Positions 1 to 8,081 of a stretch of 64,000 nucleotides of DNA are shown here, piece by piece. Below the pieces are notes generated by a model, which searched no databases, was not told the DNA's origin, and saw nothing but the letters and a program-made list of their open reading frames with translations. Within the stretch, counting starts at the first letter, position 1, and every line of letters starts with the position of its first letter. A program made the translations under genes and the position numbers. The DNA is from Verrucomicrobiales bacterium (GTDB lineage: Bacteria > Verrucomicrobiota > Verrucomicrobiia > Verrucomicrobiales > DEV007): positions 1 through 64,000 of the forward strand of contig JAEUHH010000058.1 of assembly GCA_016795505.1 (NCBI GenBank), in the 5' to 3' direction.

Positions 1-4
1 TGAT

Positions 5-42
5 CCGGTGGTGTCGTCGCTACGCTCCTCAACCACCGGCTA
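5..42. repeat. REP-like palindromic element (copy near window start)
   Basis: An imperfect inverted repeat with CCGGTGGT on the left and ACCACCGG on the right around a CGCTACGCTC core. It closely resembles the 32-bp elements at 34464-34495 and 35049-35080 that flank the REP-associated transposase gene. That similarity is seen in the sequence; mobilisation by the transposase is inferred. Confidence 0.6.
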
Positions 43-206
43 ATAGCTGTGATGCCTGCGGCATCTATTTCGCTCGAAACACCCGTTTGGACCGAAGAGC
101 CGTCTTAATCCCGTGGCATTCGGGTCTGATCGGAATCGAAACGAGTACGATTGATTCCGGTAACCGGTGCGAGATCCGATCCTCGCTATTGGACCGCCGC
201 GCAGAG

Positions 207-292
207 ATCCCGGAGGGATCTTCCGTGAATAGCCCGGAGTGAAACTCCGGGTAGGCCAGGCAGGGAAAAGGCAACCCCGGATGGGGTTGTCC
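207..292. repeat. Partial copy of the 293-bp dispersed element
   Basis: The stretch beginning TCCCGGAGGGA and running through TAGCCCGGAGTGAAACTCCG, then GGCAACCCCGGATGGGGTTG, also occurs at about 5175-5258 with only a few differences. Only the right-hand portion is recognisable; the matching left inverted end is not visible between here and base 1, so the copy is partial or starts outside the window. Confidence 0.65.
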
Positions 293-361
293 AATCGGGG
301 GGGAGGAAAGGGTGCCGGCGGCGTGGTGACCGCATGGGGCCGCCCACTCCGGGAGGGTCGG

Positions 362-3300
362 TCAGTTCACGCCCAGCGCTTCGGCGAGATCGCTGCGTCC
401 GTTGGCGTCGGTGTCGGTGAGACCGGTGGCGGCGGCGATGGCGTCGAGTCCATCTGAGCGGCCGTTGGCATCGGCATCGGCCTGGCCGTTGGCGGCGCTG
501 AGGGGAGTCGTGTCGAGGCCGTCGGGCAGGCCGTCGCCATCGCTGTCAGCCGCGGTGGGGTTGGTGCGGGCGGCTTTTTCGGCGCCGTCGGTGAGACCAT
601 CGCCATCGGTGTCGGCGACGAGGGGATGGGTGCCCTGCCGATATTCATCGAGGGCATTGGACCCGTCGGCGTCGGGATCGGCGGTGGCGGTGCGGGTGAA
701 ATCGCCGAAAAAGGCGCGCTCCCACCAGTCGGGCAGTCCGTCGCGGTCGGTATCGCGGGGGGCGCGGCCCGGGGTCGTCTCGCGATGGGCGGCGGTGAGG
801 TAATCTTCGACCTGGCGGATCTCATCGGCGGAGAGATCGCGGGCGTAAAGGAGCAGGTCGCTGAGGTAGCCCGCGTAGCCGCTGCCGCTGCTGGACCAGC
901 CGCCAAGGTAGCGGGGTGGGCGCAGGGCGGTGCTTTTCAACAGGGCGGTGGAGCCGGTGCTGCGGGGTACGGTATTGACGGCGAGGTGGGGAAGGCGCTG
1001 GATGACGCGCAGGCCGCCGAGGAAGCCACCGCTGGTGATGGGCGCGGCGGCGGCGGTGGCGGGATACCAGTGCTGGCGGATCTCAAAGGGCTGCATGGCG
1101 CCGGAGCCGACGGACAGACCAAAGCCGGCGGCATCGACGCGGCCGTAGTCGAGCCGCCCGACGCCGCCGAAGCCGGGGCTGCCGGAATTGCCCTTCCAGG
1201 TGGTGGTCTCGAAGCGGTAGTAGTCCTCGTGGGCGATGTCGCGGCCGAGATAGGTGGTGTCGTAGTCGTCAAAATTCACGGCGCGGGTGTTCCAGTTCTT
1301 CCACGCGGCGTTCTGTCCGGTGAGGCGCTTGAGGAAGGCGTCGGCGAAGGCGCTGGGCTCCTGGGAGGTGCGTTTGCCGGCGGGCGCGGGGGAGATGCGT
1401 TGGCCGGTGGTGTTGTCGTAGCGCAGGGAGGGCTGAACGGCGGTGGGCAGGCCGGGCTTGAGCAACGAGGGCAGGGCAGGCATGGAGTAGCGCCGGAAGG
1501 GATCGTTGTCGAAGTAGAGCTTTTTCCAGATGGAGTAGTAGGCGGGGGTGGGCCGGGCGGGGGGATCGTAAACGGTGACGGGGGCGCCGGGCTCGATGGC
1601 GGAGGCGAGAAGGTAGCGCTGGCCGGAGGCACCGGCGCTGAGGGCATTCCCGGCGATGCTGGGGGTCCGGGTGGCGGTGGGGGCGGTGGGAGCGGCGAGG
1701 AAGTAGGCGCTGAAGGTGTCGTTCGGCAGGCCGACGGCGGCGAGGTCGAGTTTCTGGCTTCCGTTGAAGGTAAGCCAGGGGCGGCCCGCGACGATGGCGC
1801 GGCCGGGTCCGGCATTCAGGGCGGCAGTGGCGACGGGTGCCGGGGTGCCTCCCCCGACGGAGGTCCAGCCGGTGGCCCGCTGGGTGGTGGAGTCGAGGGT
1901 GAGGCCGAGGTCGGGCCGGAAATGGGCGGCGAGACCGCTCTGGGGCAGGGTGAGGTGAGGCGTGGCGTGGGCGGCAAAGGGCGCGGCGTAGAATTGGTCG
2001 CGTCCGCTGATTTGCTCCCGCGGTACTTTGGCGAAAGCCAGACCCTGGACGAGTCCGGGGCTGTCGCCGAGGCGGACAAAAGCCCGTGCCACGCCGGCGG
2101 CATCGCTGCGCACGGTGATGACCGGGCCGGTGTCGCCGCTGCCGCCGGGTCCGCTGGAGAAGGTGGCGGTGCCGTGGGTGGCAACGAAGGTGATGGGGGC
2201 ATTCGCGACGGGCGTCCGCCCGCGCATGACGACGACGGCCACGGCCTGACGCAGCCAGTCGGACACGGGGCCGACCTGGCGATTGGAGGTGGTGTCGGCG
2301 GTCAGGGTGACGGCGCGGCGGTTGTAGAACTCCAGAGGATCGGTGCCGGCGCGGATTTCCGCACCGTCGGTCAGGCCGTCGCGATCGCTGTCGCGGAGGG
2401 TGGGCAGGGTCTGGTAAACGTGGGTTTCCTCCCAGTCAGAGATGAGGTCGCCATCGGTGTCGAGCGGGCTCAGGCCGATGACGCGGTAAAGCCGGGTGAC
2501 AGGAGCGGCGGATCCGGTGGAAGGCCGGTAGAGGGTGTCGCGCACTTCGGCGGTGGTGCCGGTGCCGGGCAGGCTGGTGTGGAGCGCCAGCCAGCGGCCG
2601 TCTGAGGCGCGCCAGGTCTCCACCCGGTAGCGGCAGCCGGCGGTGGTGTCGAAGGCGACCCAGGCCTCGCGGGCGCCGCTGGTGGGATGGGTGCGGAAGA
2701 GGACGCGGGGCTGGGCGGGCTGGTCGTGGGTGTGGGGATCGCCGCCGAGGAGGTATTCCTGAAAGTGGGTGTAGCCGTCGAGATCGGCGTCGTCAGTGGG
2801 GATCAGGTCGCCGCCGCGGGCCGCCTCCCAGCCGTCGGCGATGCGGTCGCGGTCGGCATCGATGATGGCGGCGATGGCGGTTCCCGCCGCCACAGCATTC
2901 GGCACGGGCGAAAAGCGGAACCGGACCGGGGGCAGCGAGGCGGGCCGCTGGAAGTAAAACGGCTGAGAGCCGCCCAGCAAAAAGGAGGAGGGAGCGACCG
3001 CGACCGGTGGGTTGGTGGCGGTCATCCATTTTTTGGCGATCGTGTGGTAGTAGTAGCCGATCCAGTTCTGCCGCGCGGGCGACCAGACGATGACTTTGTC
3101 AGCGCTGGCTTCATTCGGCCCGCCGACCATGCCGGTGGTCGCGACACCGCTCCAGATGCCGCCTTGGGCGACGGTTTGATAGACGGGCAGGACCCGACCA
3201 TCGAGCCGGAAGAGCGGGGTGGGCTGGGTGGCTCCGGGTTCGACGGTGAACTCGACCGTCCGGGCAGAAAGGGTGCCTTGAATGACCCAGCGGCGGGCCG

Positions 3301-3946
3301 CGGCCGCATCGGCACGTCGGTAGGCGAGGGGCTGGCGAATGTCGCTGAGCGGCGTCGGGCCGGCATCGGCGCCGGCTTGGGTTTCGGCTTCCCACTGGCG
3401 GACGGTGCCGTCGTCGCGGGCCCAGAACAGCCGGGTGCCGGCGGTGAACTGGTCGGCATCGTCGATGAGGGCCGCGCCCGCTGCGTCGGAGGCGGTCCCG
3501 GCGAGGGCATTCACCGTAAAAAAAGGAATGAGTTGGAGCCGGGAGCCGACCGTCAGGAGCGAAGCCGACGCCTCGCCGGAAAAAATCGCCCCCCCGAAGT
3601 CGGTGCGGTAATTCCAAAACGGTGCGGTGACCGAGGGACTCAGGAAAAACGGCCGTCCGCCGAGATCCGGCGTGAGGGGGAGTGCCCAGGCATCGGCCCA
3701 GCCGGAGGTCGAACCTCCCCAGGCGAGGGTGAGATCACCCCCGGTGGCCGCGATTGCCTGAATGTGGCCATTGGCAGCGGGCGGGGCGTGAAAGAGTGGG
3801 GCGAGGCTGATCTGGGCGCCGGGCTCGATGAGCACTTCGGAAAAGCCGACCACCGGAGACGGAGCCTCCTGGCCGACGAGTCCACCGGGTTGCAATGCCC
3901 AAGCGATGAGCCCGAGTGCGAGCCCTCCTGTCCCCTTTCCGATCAT
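362..3946 (-). CDS. Secreted calcium-repeat / LamG-like surface protein
   Basis: A protein of 1194 residues that starts with a hydrophobic signal peptide (MIGKGTGGLALGLIAWAL), so the ATG at 3946 is preferred over a longer frame with no signal. The middle holds thrombospondin type 3-like Asp-rich calcium repeats of the form DTDGDxxxDxxE, then a stretch resembling a Big_1-type Ig domain (PVANAPITFVATHGTATF). Next comes a concanavalin/LamG-like region ending in YLSDLLLYARDLSADEIRQV, and the C-terminus has more Asp-rich repeats (DADGSNALDEY, DTDGDGLTDGAE). The architecture fits a large extracellular or surface-attached protein stabilised by calcium. No enzyme motif is seen, so ligand and role are unknown. 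It stands alone, divergent from the FAH-family gene. Confidence 0.8.
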   Translation of the reverse strand: MIGKGTGGLALGLIAWALQPGGLVGQEAPSPVVGFSEVLIEPGAQISLAPLFHAPPAANGHIQAIAATGGDLTLAWGGSTSGWADAWALPLTPDLGGRPFFLSPSVTAPFWNYRTDFGGAIFSGEASASLLTVGSRLQLIPFFTVNALAGTASDAAGAALIDDADQFTAGTRLFWARDDGTVRQWEAETQAGADAGPTPLSDIRQPLAYRRADAAAARRWVIQGTLSARTVEFTVEPGATQPTPLFRLDGRVLPVYQTVAQGGIWSGVATTGMVGGPNEASADKVIVWSPARQNWIGYYYHTIAKKWMTATNPPVAVAPSSFLLGGSQPFYFQRPASLPPVRFRFSPVPNAVAAGTAIAAIIDADRDRIADGWEAARGGDLIPTDDADLDGYTHFQEYLLGGDPHTHDQPAQPRVLFRTHPTSGAREAWVAFDTTAGCRYRVETWRASDGRWLALHTSLPGTGTTAEVRDTLYRPSTGSAAPVTRLYRVIGLSPLDTDGDLISDWEETHVYQTLPTLRDSDRDGLTDGAEIRAGTDPLEFYNRRAVTLTADTTSNRQVGPVSDWLRQAVAVVVMRGRTPVANAPITFVATHGTATFSSGPGGSGDTGPVITVRSDAAGVARAFVRLGDSPGLVQGLAFAKVPREQISGRDQFYAAPFAAHATPHLTLPQSGLAAHFRPDLGLTLDSTTQRATGWTSVGGGTPAPVATAALNAGPGRAIVAGRPWLTFNGSQKLDLAAVGLPNDTFSAYFLAAPTAPTATRTPSIAGNALSAGASGQRYLLASAIEPGAPVTVYDPPARPTPAYYSIWKKLYFDNDPFRRYSMPALPSLLKPGLPTAVQPSLRYDNTTGQRISPAPAGKRTSQEPSAFADAFLKRLTGQNAAWKNWNTRAVNFDDYDTTYLGRDIAHEDYYRFETTTWKGNSGSPGFGGVGRLDYGRVDAAGFGLSVGSGAMQPFEIRQHWYPATAAAAPITSGGFLGGLRVIQRLPHLAVNTVPRSTGSTALLKSTALRPPRYLGGWSSSGSGYAGYLSDLLLYARDLSADEIRQVEDYLTAAHRETTPGRAPRDTDRDGLPDWWERAFFGDFTRTATADPDADGSNALDEYRQGTHPLVADTDGDGLTDGAEKAARTNPTAADSDGDGLPDGLDTTPLSAANGQADADANGRSDGLDAIAAATGLTDTDANGRSDLAEALGVN

Positions 3947-4067
3947 ACGGTGGCAATTTGCCCCGAAAGTCGGGGTCGTGACAGGGCGATTTTTCCTGAG
4001 GTGCCGGGTGATCGGCCGGGGTTTCCGTGTCGCCAAGCCGGGCGGTTTGGGGCAAGGTGGCAGGAAT

Positions 4068-4949
4068 ATGCGACTGGCCACTCTCCGCAACGAATACGGC
4101 GACGAAGCGCTCCACTACTATCACGACCGCCATTTCCTGCCGGTGTCGGATGTGGCGGCGGTGTTTGGCGCGTTTTTCCCGACCGATCTGCAAACGGTGC
4201 TGGAGGAGGGGGCGCTGCCGGACATGATCGAGTGGTGGGACCGGGAGGCGGATGAGCGGCTGCCGCGTCTGCCGGAGTTTTCCCTGCACGAGTCGCGGGC
4301 GGTTTTTGGGCCTCTCTATCGCCGGCCGCGGAAGATCTGGGGCATCGGCCTGAACTACCGCGACCATGCCGCCGATCTCGACGAGACGCCGCCCAGCGCG
4401 GAGCCGGCGAGTTTCATGAAGCCCGATACGGCCCTGATCGGCCCGGGCGACGCGATCCGGCTGCCGGATCTCTCGGAGCGGGTGACGGGCGAGGCGGAAC
4501 TGGCCATCATCATCGGCCGGGAGTGCCGGAATGTGCCGCGAGAGGACTGGCTCTCGGTCGTGGCCGGTTTTACCACCGTGCTCGACATGACGGCGGAGGA
4601 CATCCTGCGGCGGAATCCGCGCAATCTGACCCAGGCGAAGAGTTTTGACACGTTCTTCAGCTTCGGCCCGGTCTTTCTGACGCCGGACGAGATACCGAAT
4701 CGGGATGTGAGTGCCCTGACGGTGCAGACGGTGCTCAACGGCGAGGTGCGGGCGGAGAATACGGTTGCCAACATGACCTTTCCTCCCGATTTCCTCGTCG
4801 CCTATCACAGCCGGATCATGACGTTGCTGCCAGGCGACATCATCTCGACAGGGACGCCCGGTGCCACGGTGCTGGCGGCGGGTGATCTGCTGGAATGCCG
4901 CATTCTCGGTGCGCCGTTTTTGCCGTTGGTGAATCCGGTGGAGGGGTGA
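4068..4949 (+). CDS. Fumarylacetoacetate hydrolase family protein
   Basis: 293 residues from the ATG at 4068; an AGGA just upstream supports this start, and upstream extensions are low-complexity. The family core is clear: WGIGLNYRDHAADLDE, then FMKPDTALIGPGDAI, GEAELAIIIGRECR, FTTVLDMTAEDIL, KSFDTFFSFGPV and the closing GDIISTGTPGATV. The conserved Glu in GEAEL and an acidic/His set fit the divalent-metal site of the FAH fold. Members cleave acyl-pyruvates or fumarylacetoacetate-like compounds, or act as decarboxylase/isomerases in aromatic catabolism. No neighbouring catabolic genes fix the substrate, so only the family is named. Cytoplasmic. Confidence 0.88.
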   Translation: MRLATLRNEYGDEALHYYHDRHFLPVSDVAAVFGAFFPTDLQTVLEEGALPDMIEWWDREADERLPRLPEFSLHESRAVFGPLYRRPRKIWGIGLNYRDHAADLDETPPSAEPASFMKPDTALIGPGDAIRLPDLSERVTGEAELAIIIGRECRNVPREDWLSVVAGFTTVLDMTAEDILRRNPRNLTQAKSFDTFFSFGPVFLTPDEIPNRDVSALTVQTVLNGEVRAENTVANMTFPPDFLVAYHSRIMTLLPGDIISTGTPGATVLAAGDLLECRILGAPFLPLVNPVEG

Positions 4950-5354
4950 TTTGCGGTTTGCGGTGGCTTTGCCGCATGGGACAACCCCATCCGGGGTTGC
5001 CGGGAATCGCGTCGGATACCAGGGGTCTGCGACCCCTGGCTATTCATGGAGAACCGCTCCGCGGTTCGGCATGGGTTCGATTTTGGGCGATGGGGTCGAT
5101 GCGCTTCGGGCTGAATCCCGAGCCACTTTGTTGGCTTGGCGCAGATGGATGCCGGGGTGATCTCCGGGGAATCGTCCCGGAGGGACGTTCCGTGAATAGC
5201 CCGGAGTGAAACTCCGGGCTAATCGCCCCTCCAAACGGCAACCCCGGATGGGGTTGTCCGATGCGGGGTGACCGCTGTCCCGCATTTTTCCCAATTCTCT
5301 GGCCAACTGCTCCGGCGTTTCCGGTTGAAGGGTCAATGGGCCAGGCGGCGGTTT
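4950..5354. other. Intergenic stretch occupied by a repeat element
   Basis: No gene is supported between the FAH-family gene and the convergent epoxide hydrolase gene. Most of the space is the 293-bp element at 4973-5265 with near-perfect 30-bp inverted ends. Short frames here encode repeat-derived peptides such as EFHSGLFTE and were rejected. Confidence 0.8.
4973..5265. mobile_element. 293-bp MITE-like element with 30-bp inverted ends
   Basis: The left end 4973-5002 and right end 5236-5265 are inverted copies matching at 29 of 30 positions (CGCAT, one mismatch zone, then ACAACCCCATCCGGGGTTGC). Inside are further inverted pairs, including CAGGGGTCTGCGACCCCTG and GAACCGCTCCGCGGTTC, plus GCCCGGAGTGAAACTCCGGG. 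No transposase is encoded. The right half recurs at 207-292. The structure is seen directly; that the element moves, and with which transposase, is inferred. No target-site duplication was identified with confidence. Confidence 0.6.
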
Positions 5355-6620
5355 TCAGCGAACCAGCCGGAAGAAGGTCCGCACGTCTTCGAGGAGCAAC
5401 TCTGGTTGCTCAAGGGCGGCGAAATGACCGCCGCGCGGCATGTCGGTCCAGTGGATCATCTGTTCGCCGCGGGCGCGGGCGACCCAGGCGCGGGGTGGGA
5501 CGTTGATCTCCTTGGGAAACAAGGCGAAACCCATCGGTGCCGGCTTTCCCTCGCGGCTGTTGGTGGTGAAGGGCGTCATCGACGCCGGACGCTCCTGATT
5601 GTGCTGGGATTCGTAGTAGATCCTCACCGAACTGGGCATGCTGTCAGTGATCCAGTAGATCATCACGTTGGTCAGCAGGTCGTCGCGGGAATAGCTGTTG
5701 TCCAGATCACCGTCGTGATCGCTCCAAGCCCAGAATTTGTCCACGATCCACGCGCACAGGCCGGCGGGCGAGTCGTTCAGCCCGTAGGCCAGGGTCTGCG
5801 GCCGGGTGCCTTGGATGGCGCCGTAGGCGCGGTGATCGGCGAGTTCCTTCTGCCGACTCTCCATCCGCGCGATCTCCGCCGGCGTCACGTCGCGCCGGGG
5901 ATCGTCGGTCGGAGCGCTGGCGCCGGGGAAATTGCTGTGCGCGCCGATGCAGTGCGCGGCGTCGCCGGAGGCCAGCCAGGACACGATGTTGCCGCCCCAG
6001 TCGCCGCCCTGGGCCCCGTAGCGGTCGTAACCGAGTCGCGCCATCAGTTTGGCGATCGTCTCGGCCATGCGCTGGCTGCTCCAGCCCCGCTCGGTCGGCT
6101 GGCTGGAAAAGCCAAAGCCGGGGAGGGATGGGCACACCACGTGGAAGGCGTCCTCGGCGCGGCCGCCATGAGCCACGGGATCGGTGAGGGGGCCGATCAG
6201 GCGGTGGAATTCCCACACGCTGCCCGGCCAGCCATGGACGAGCACCAGCGGCAGGGCATCGGGGTGGGGCGAACGCACGTGGAAGTAGTGCAGGTCCACG
6301 CCGTCGATGCGGGTGCGGAATTGGGGTATCGCATTCAGGGCCGCCTCCTGCCGACGCCAGTCGTAGCCATCGGCCCAGTAGGCGGTGAGGGACTTCAGGT
6401 AGGCCATCGGCACCCCGTAGTCCCAGCCGGCACCGTCGATCTCCGAGGCGGGCCAGCGGGTGCGGGCGAGGCGCTCGCGCAGATCAGTCAGCACGGTGTC
6501 GGGAACGGCGACGCGGAAGGGCTCGACCGAAGCGGTTTCCTGGGCGGGCAGGGTGCCGACGGCCAATGCGAAGGCCAGAGGGATCAGGGCCAAGTGATTG
6601 GGTAGATGGGGTGGTCTCAT
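5355..6620 (-). CDS. Secreted epoxide hydrolase (EHN / alpha-beta hydrolase)
   Basis: 421 residues. The ATG at 6620 opens a signal peptide (HLALIPLAFALAVGTLPAQ, about residues 7-27). Residues 30-120 match the epoxide hydrolase N-terminal domain (FRVAVPDTVLTDLRERLART). The alpha/beta hydrolase core follows, with the oxyanion motif HGWPGS at 129-134, the nucleophile Asp207 in GAQGGDWGG, and the catalytic His near the C-terminus in MPRGGHFAALEQPE. The family opens epoxides to diols through an alkyl-enzyme ester. Export to the periplasm is implied by the signal. The natural substrate is unknown, and no operon partner is evident; the next minus-strand gene lies 32 bp upstream. Confidence 0.88.
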   Translation of the reverse strand: MRPPHLPNHLALIPLAFALAVGTLPAQETASVEPFRVAVPDTVLTDLRERLARTRWPASEIDGAGWDYGVPMAYLKSLTAYWADGYDWRRQEAALNAIPQFRTRIDGVDLHYFHVRSPHPDALPLVLVHGWPGSVWEFHRLIGPLTDPVAHGGRAEDAFHVVCPSLPGFGFSSQPTERGWSSQRMAETIAKLMARLGYDRYGAQGGDWGGNIVSWLASGDAAHCIGAHSNFPGASAPTDDPRRDVTPAEIARMESRQKELADHRAYGAIQGTRPQTLAYGLNDSPAGLCAWIVDKFWAWSDHDGDLDNSYSRDDLLTNVMIYWITDSMPSSVRIYYESQHNQERPASMTPFTTNSREGKPAPMGFALFPKEINVPPRAWVARARGEQMIHWTDMPRGGHFAALEQPELLLEDVRTFFRLVR

Positions 6621-6652
6621 GACTCCCTTTTTATCAAAGGAAGCGGACGCTG

Positions 6653-7159
6653 TCACGCCTCCCGCGAGGGTGGTGCGGGTCTTCGGGCGGCCTTGCGCTT
6701 GGCTCGCTGGTCGGCAGTGGAGGCCTCGTAGAGGTCGATCCACCGGTCGGCGGTCATGTGCCGGAAGACATCGGCGACGACGTCCAGCGGCACGTCGGTG
6801 AGTTTTTTGAATCGCACGCAACACTTGCCCATGTCGAGCTTCCGCCCCGTGGCGGTCCATGCCTCGCGGAAGCGTTCGGTCTCGGGATTGTCGCCATAGA
6901 GACACATCAGGTAGAGGGAAAAGTGCCCTTTCTGCGAGGCCAGGCCCGCGAAGGGCAGCGGCTGCCGGGGATCGCAGTGGTAACCGGCCGGATAGAGGCG
7001 GTGCGGCACGACGTAGCCGATCATGCCATACTGCATGACTTCCTCGAATCCGTCGTCGAGGTGCGGCAGGATCGCCTCACGCAAGGCGGCAACGACCGCG
7101 CCGCGGTCTTCCGGGAGCTCGGCGAGGTATTCGGAGACGGTGGCGGCGGCGCTTTGCAT
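6653..7159 (-). CDS. DUF1801 domain protein
   Basis: 168 residues from the ATG at 7159. The sequence resembles DUF1801 / YdhG-like proteins: TVSEYLAELPEDRGAVVAALREAI near the N-terminus, then EVMQYGMIGYVVP, followed by KGHFSLYLMCLYGD and the Lys-rich MGKCCVRFKKLTDVPLDVVADVFR. No signal peptide or membrane segment; a Lys/Arg-rich tail (RAKRKAARR) ends the protein. The biochemical function of the family is not established. It lies just upstream of the epoxide hydrolase gene on the same strand, but the link may be only positional. Confidence 0.78.
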   Translation of the reverse strand: MQSAAATVSEYLAELPEDRGAVVAALREAILPHLDDGFEEVMQYGMIGYVVPHRLYPAGYHCDPRQPLPFAGLASQKGHFSLYLMCLYGDNPETERFREAWTATGRKLDMGKCCVRFKKLTDVPLDVVADVFRHMTADRWIDLYEASTADQRAKRKAARRPAPPSREA

Positions 7160-7196
7160 GGGAGGGCGGCTTGTTGGGAATGCTTTGAATATCAGA

Positions 7197-8081
7197 TCAA
7201 TTCGTGACCCTGCCCACCCCAAATTCGCGATCCTCCTGGCGGCGGAAACCCGTGAGTCGGAGCGAACCGTCCGCGAGGACGTCGAGCAGGGAGTAGCCGC
7301 TGTTTTCGGCACCGCTACCCTCGACCATGGCCACAAGGCTGGTGTAGTGGATGCCGGCGATCTGTTGATAGTCGTTGCGATGGGCGTGACCCTGAAAAAC
7401 CGCGAGGACCTTGCCCGACTTCTCCAGACGTGCGCGCACGTCGGCGGCATTCTTCACGTCATGGGCTGCATCGCCATCGAGCCTCTGGTGGGTCAGGACG
7501 ATGACGGGTCCGGAGGCCTTGGCGAGTTCGCTGTCCAGCCAGGCCAACTCGGCGGGTGGCAGGTTGGCGTCGCGCCAGTTGAAATTCTTTCGTTCGTAAG
7601 CCACGCCATCGGAGCGGAAGCAGGCGTCGAGCAGGAGAAAGGTGATGCCCCCGGCCTCGACAGAGGCATGTCCACCGGTGGCGCGGGTGTGTCGGGCGAA
7701 TTCGGCCTTGGTCAGCGTGCCGACGCAGTGGTTGCCCAACACGTAGTGCCGCGGCATGTCCAGACGGGCAAAGTGGGACTCCATGGTCTGGAGCCACTCG
7801 ATTTCCTGCTCCACGGAATCGGCCTGGTCGATGAAATCGCCGAGCTCCACCACCAGAGCGGGTCTTTCCCGGTTCATCGTCGCCACCGCCTCATCGAGCT
7901 TGGCGAGGGCTTCGCGATAAAAGCGGGTCTTCGTCGGTTCCTTGTCCGCGTAGTGGAGATCGGTCATCAAACCGACCCGCAGCAGCGGCCGTGCACCGGA
8001 ATCGGCCGCCATCGCGGGACCGTCGGCCAGACCAGCGAGGCAGAGCGTGCCCTGCTGGAGAAAGGCGCGGCGCGATTTCAT
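7197..8081 (-). CDS. Exported calcineurin-like metallophosphoesterase
   Basis: 294 residues with a twin-Arg-like leader (KSRRAFLQQGTLCLAGLA). Metallophosphoesterase motifs appear in order: DLHYAD (D-x-H), ELGDFID (GDxxD), GNHC (GNH), THQ and GHAHRND (GHxH), so the two-metal site is complete. The protein probably hydrolyses phosphodiesters or phosphomonoesters outside the cytoplasm; the substrate is unknown. Its start codon overlaps the stop of the upstream gene by four bases (ATGA), so the two are translationally coupled. Confidence 0.86.
   Translation of the reverse strand: MKSRRAFLQQGTLCLAGLADGPAMAADSGARPLLRVGLMTDLHYADKEPTKTRFYREALAKLDEAVATMNRERPALVVELGDFIDQADSVEQEIEWLQTMESHFARLDMPRHYVLGNHCVGTLTKAEFARHTRATGGHASVEAGGITFLLLDACFRSDGVAYERKNFNWRDANLPPAELAWLDSELAKASGPVIVLTHQRLDGDAAHDVKNAADVRARLEKSGKVLAVFQGHAHRNDYQQIAGIHYTSLVAMVEGSGAENSGYSLLDVLADGSLRLTGFRRQEDREFGVGRVTN

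Larger units (their letters stand above)
1..361. other. Gene-free stretch with dispersed repeats
   Basis: I see no credible gene here. Bases 5-42 match the REP-like element that flanks the transposase at 34.5-35.1 kb: CCGGTGG, then a TACGCTC core, then ACCACCGGCTA. Bases about 207-250 and 270-292 match the right half of the 293-bp element at 4973-5265. Around 118-136 there is a weak half-match to the short GGGTCTGATCGG repeat unit found elsewhere in the window. Short reading frames across these repeats are repeat-derived and were not called. Confidence 0.75.

Noticed and set aside
626-2605. Long plus-strand open frame opposite the calcium-repeat protein gene
   Set aside because: Gly/Ala/Val-rich translation without domains; it mirrors the real minus-strand gene in high-GC DNA.
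5044-5241. Small frames encoding EFHSGLFTE-type peptides
   Set aside because: They fall inside the inverted-end repeat element and recur wherever the repeat occurs, so they are repeat-derived.
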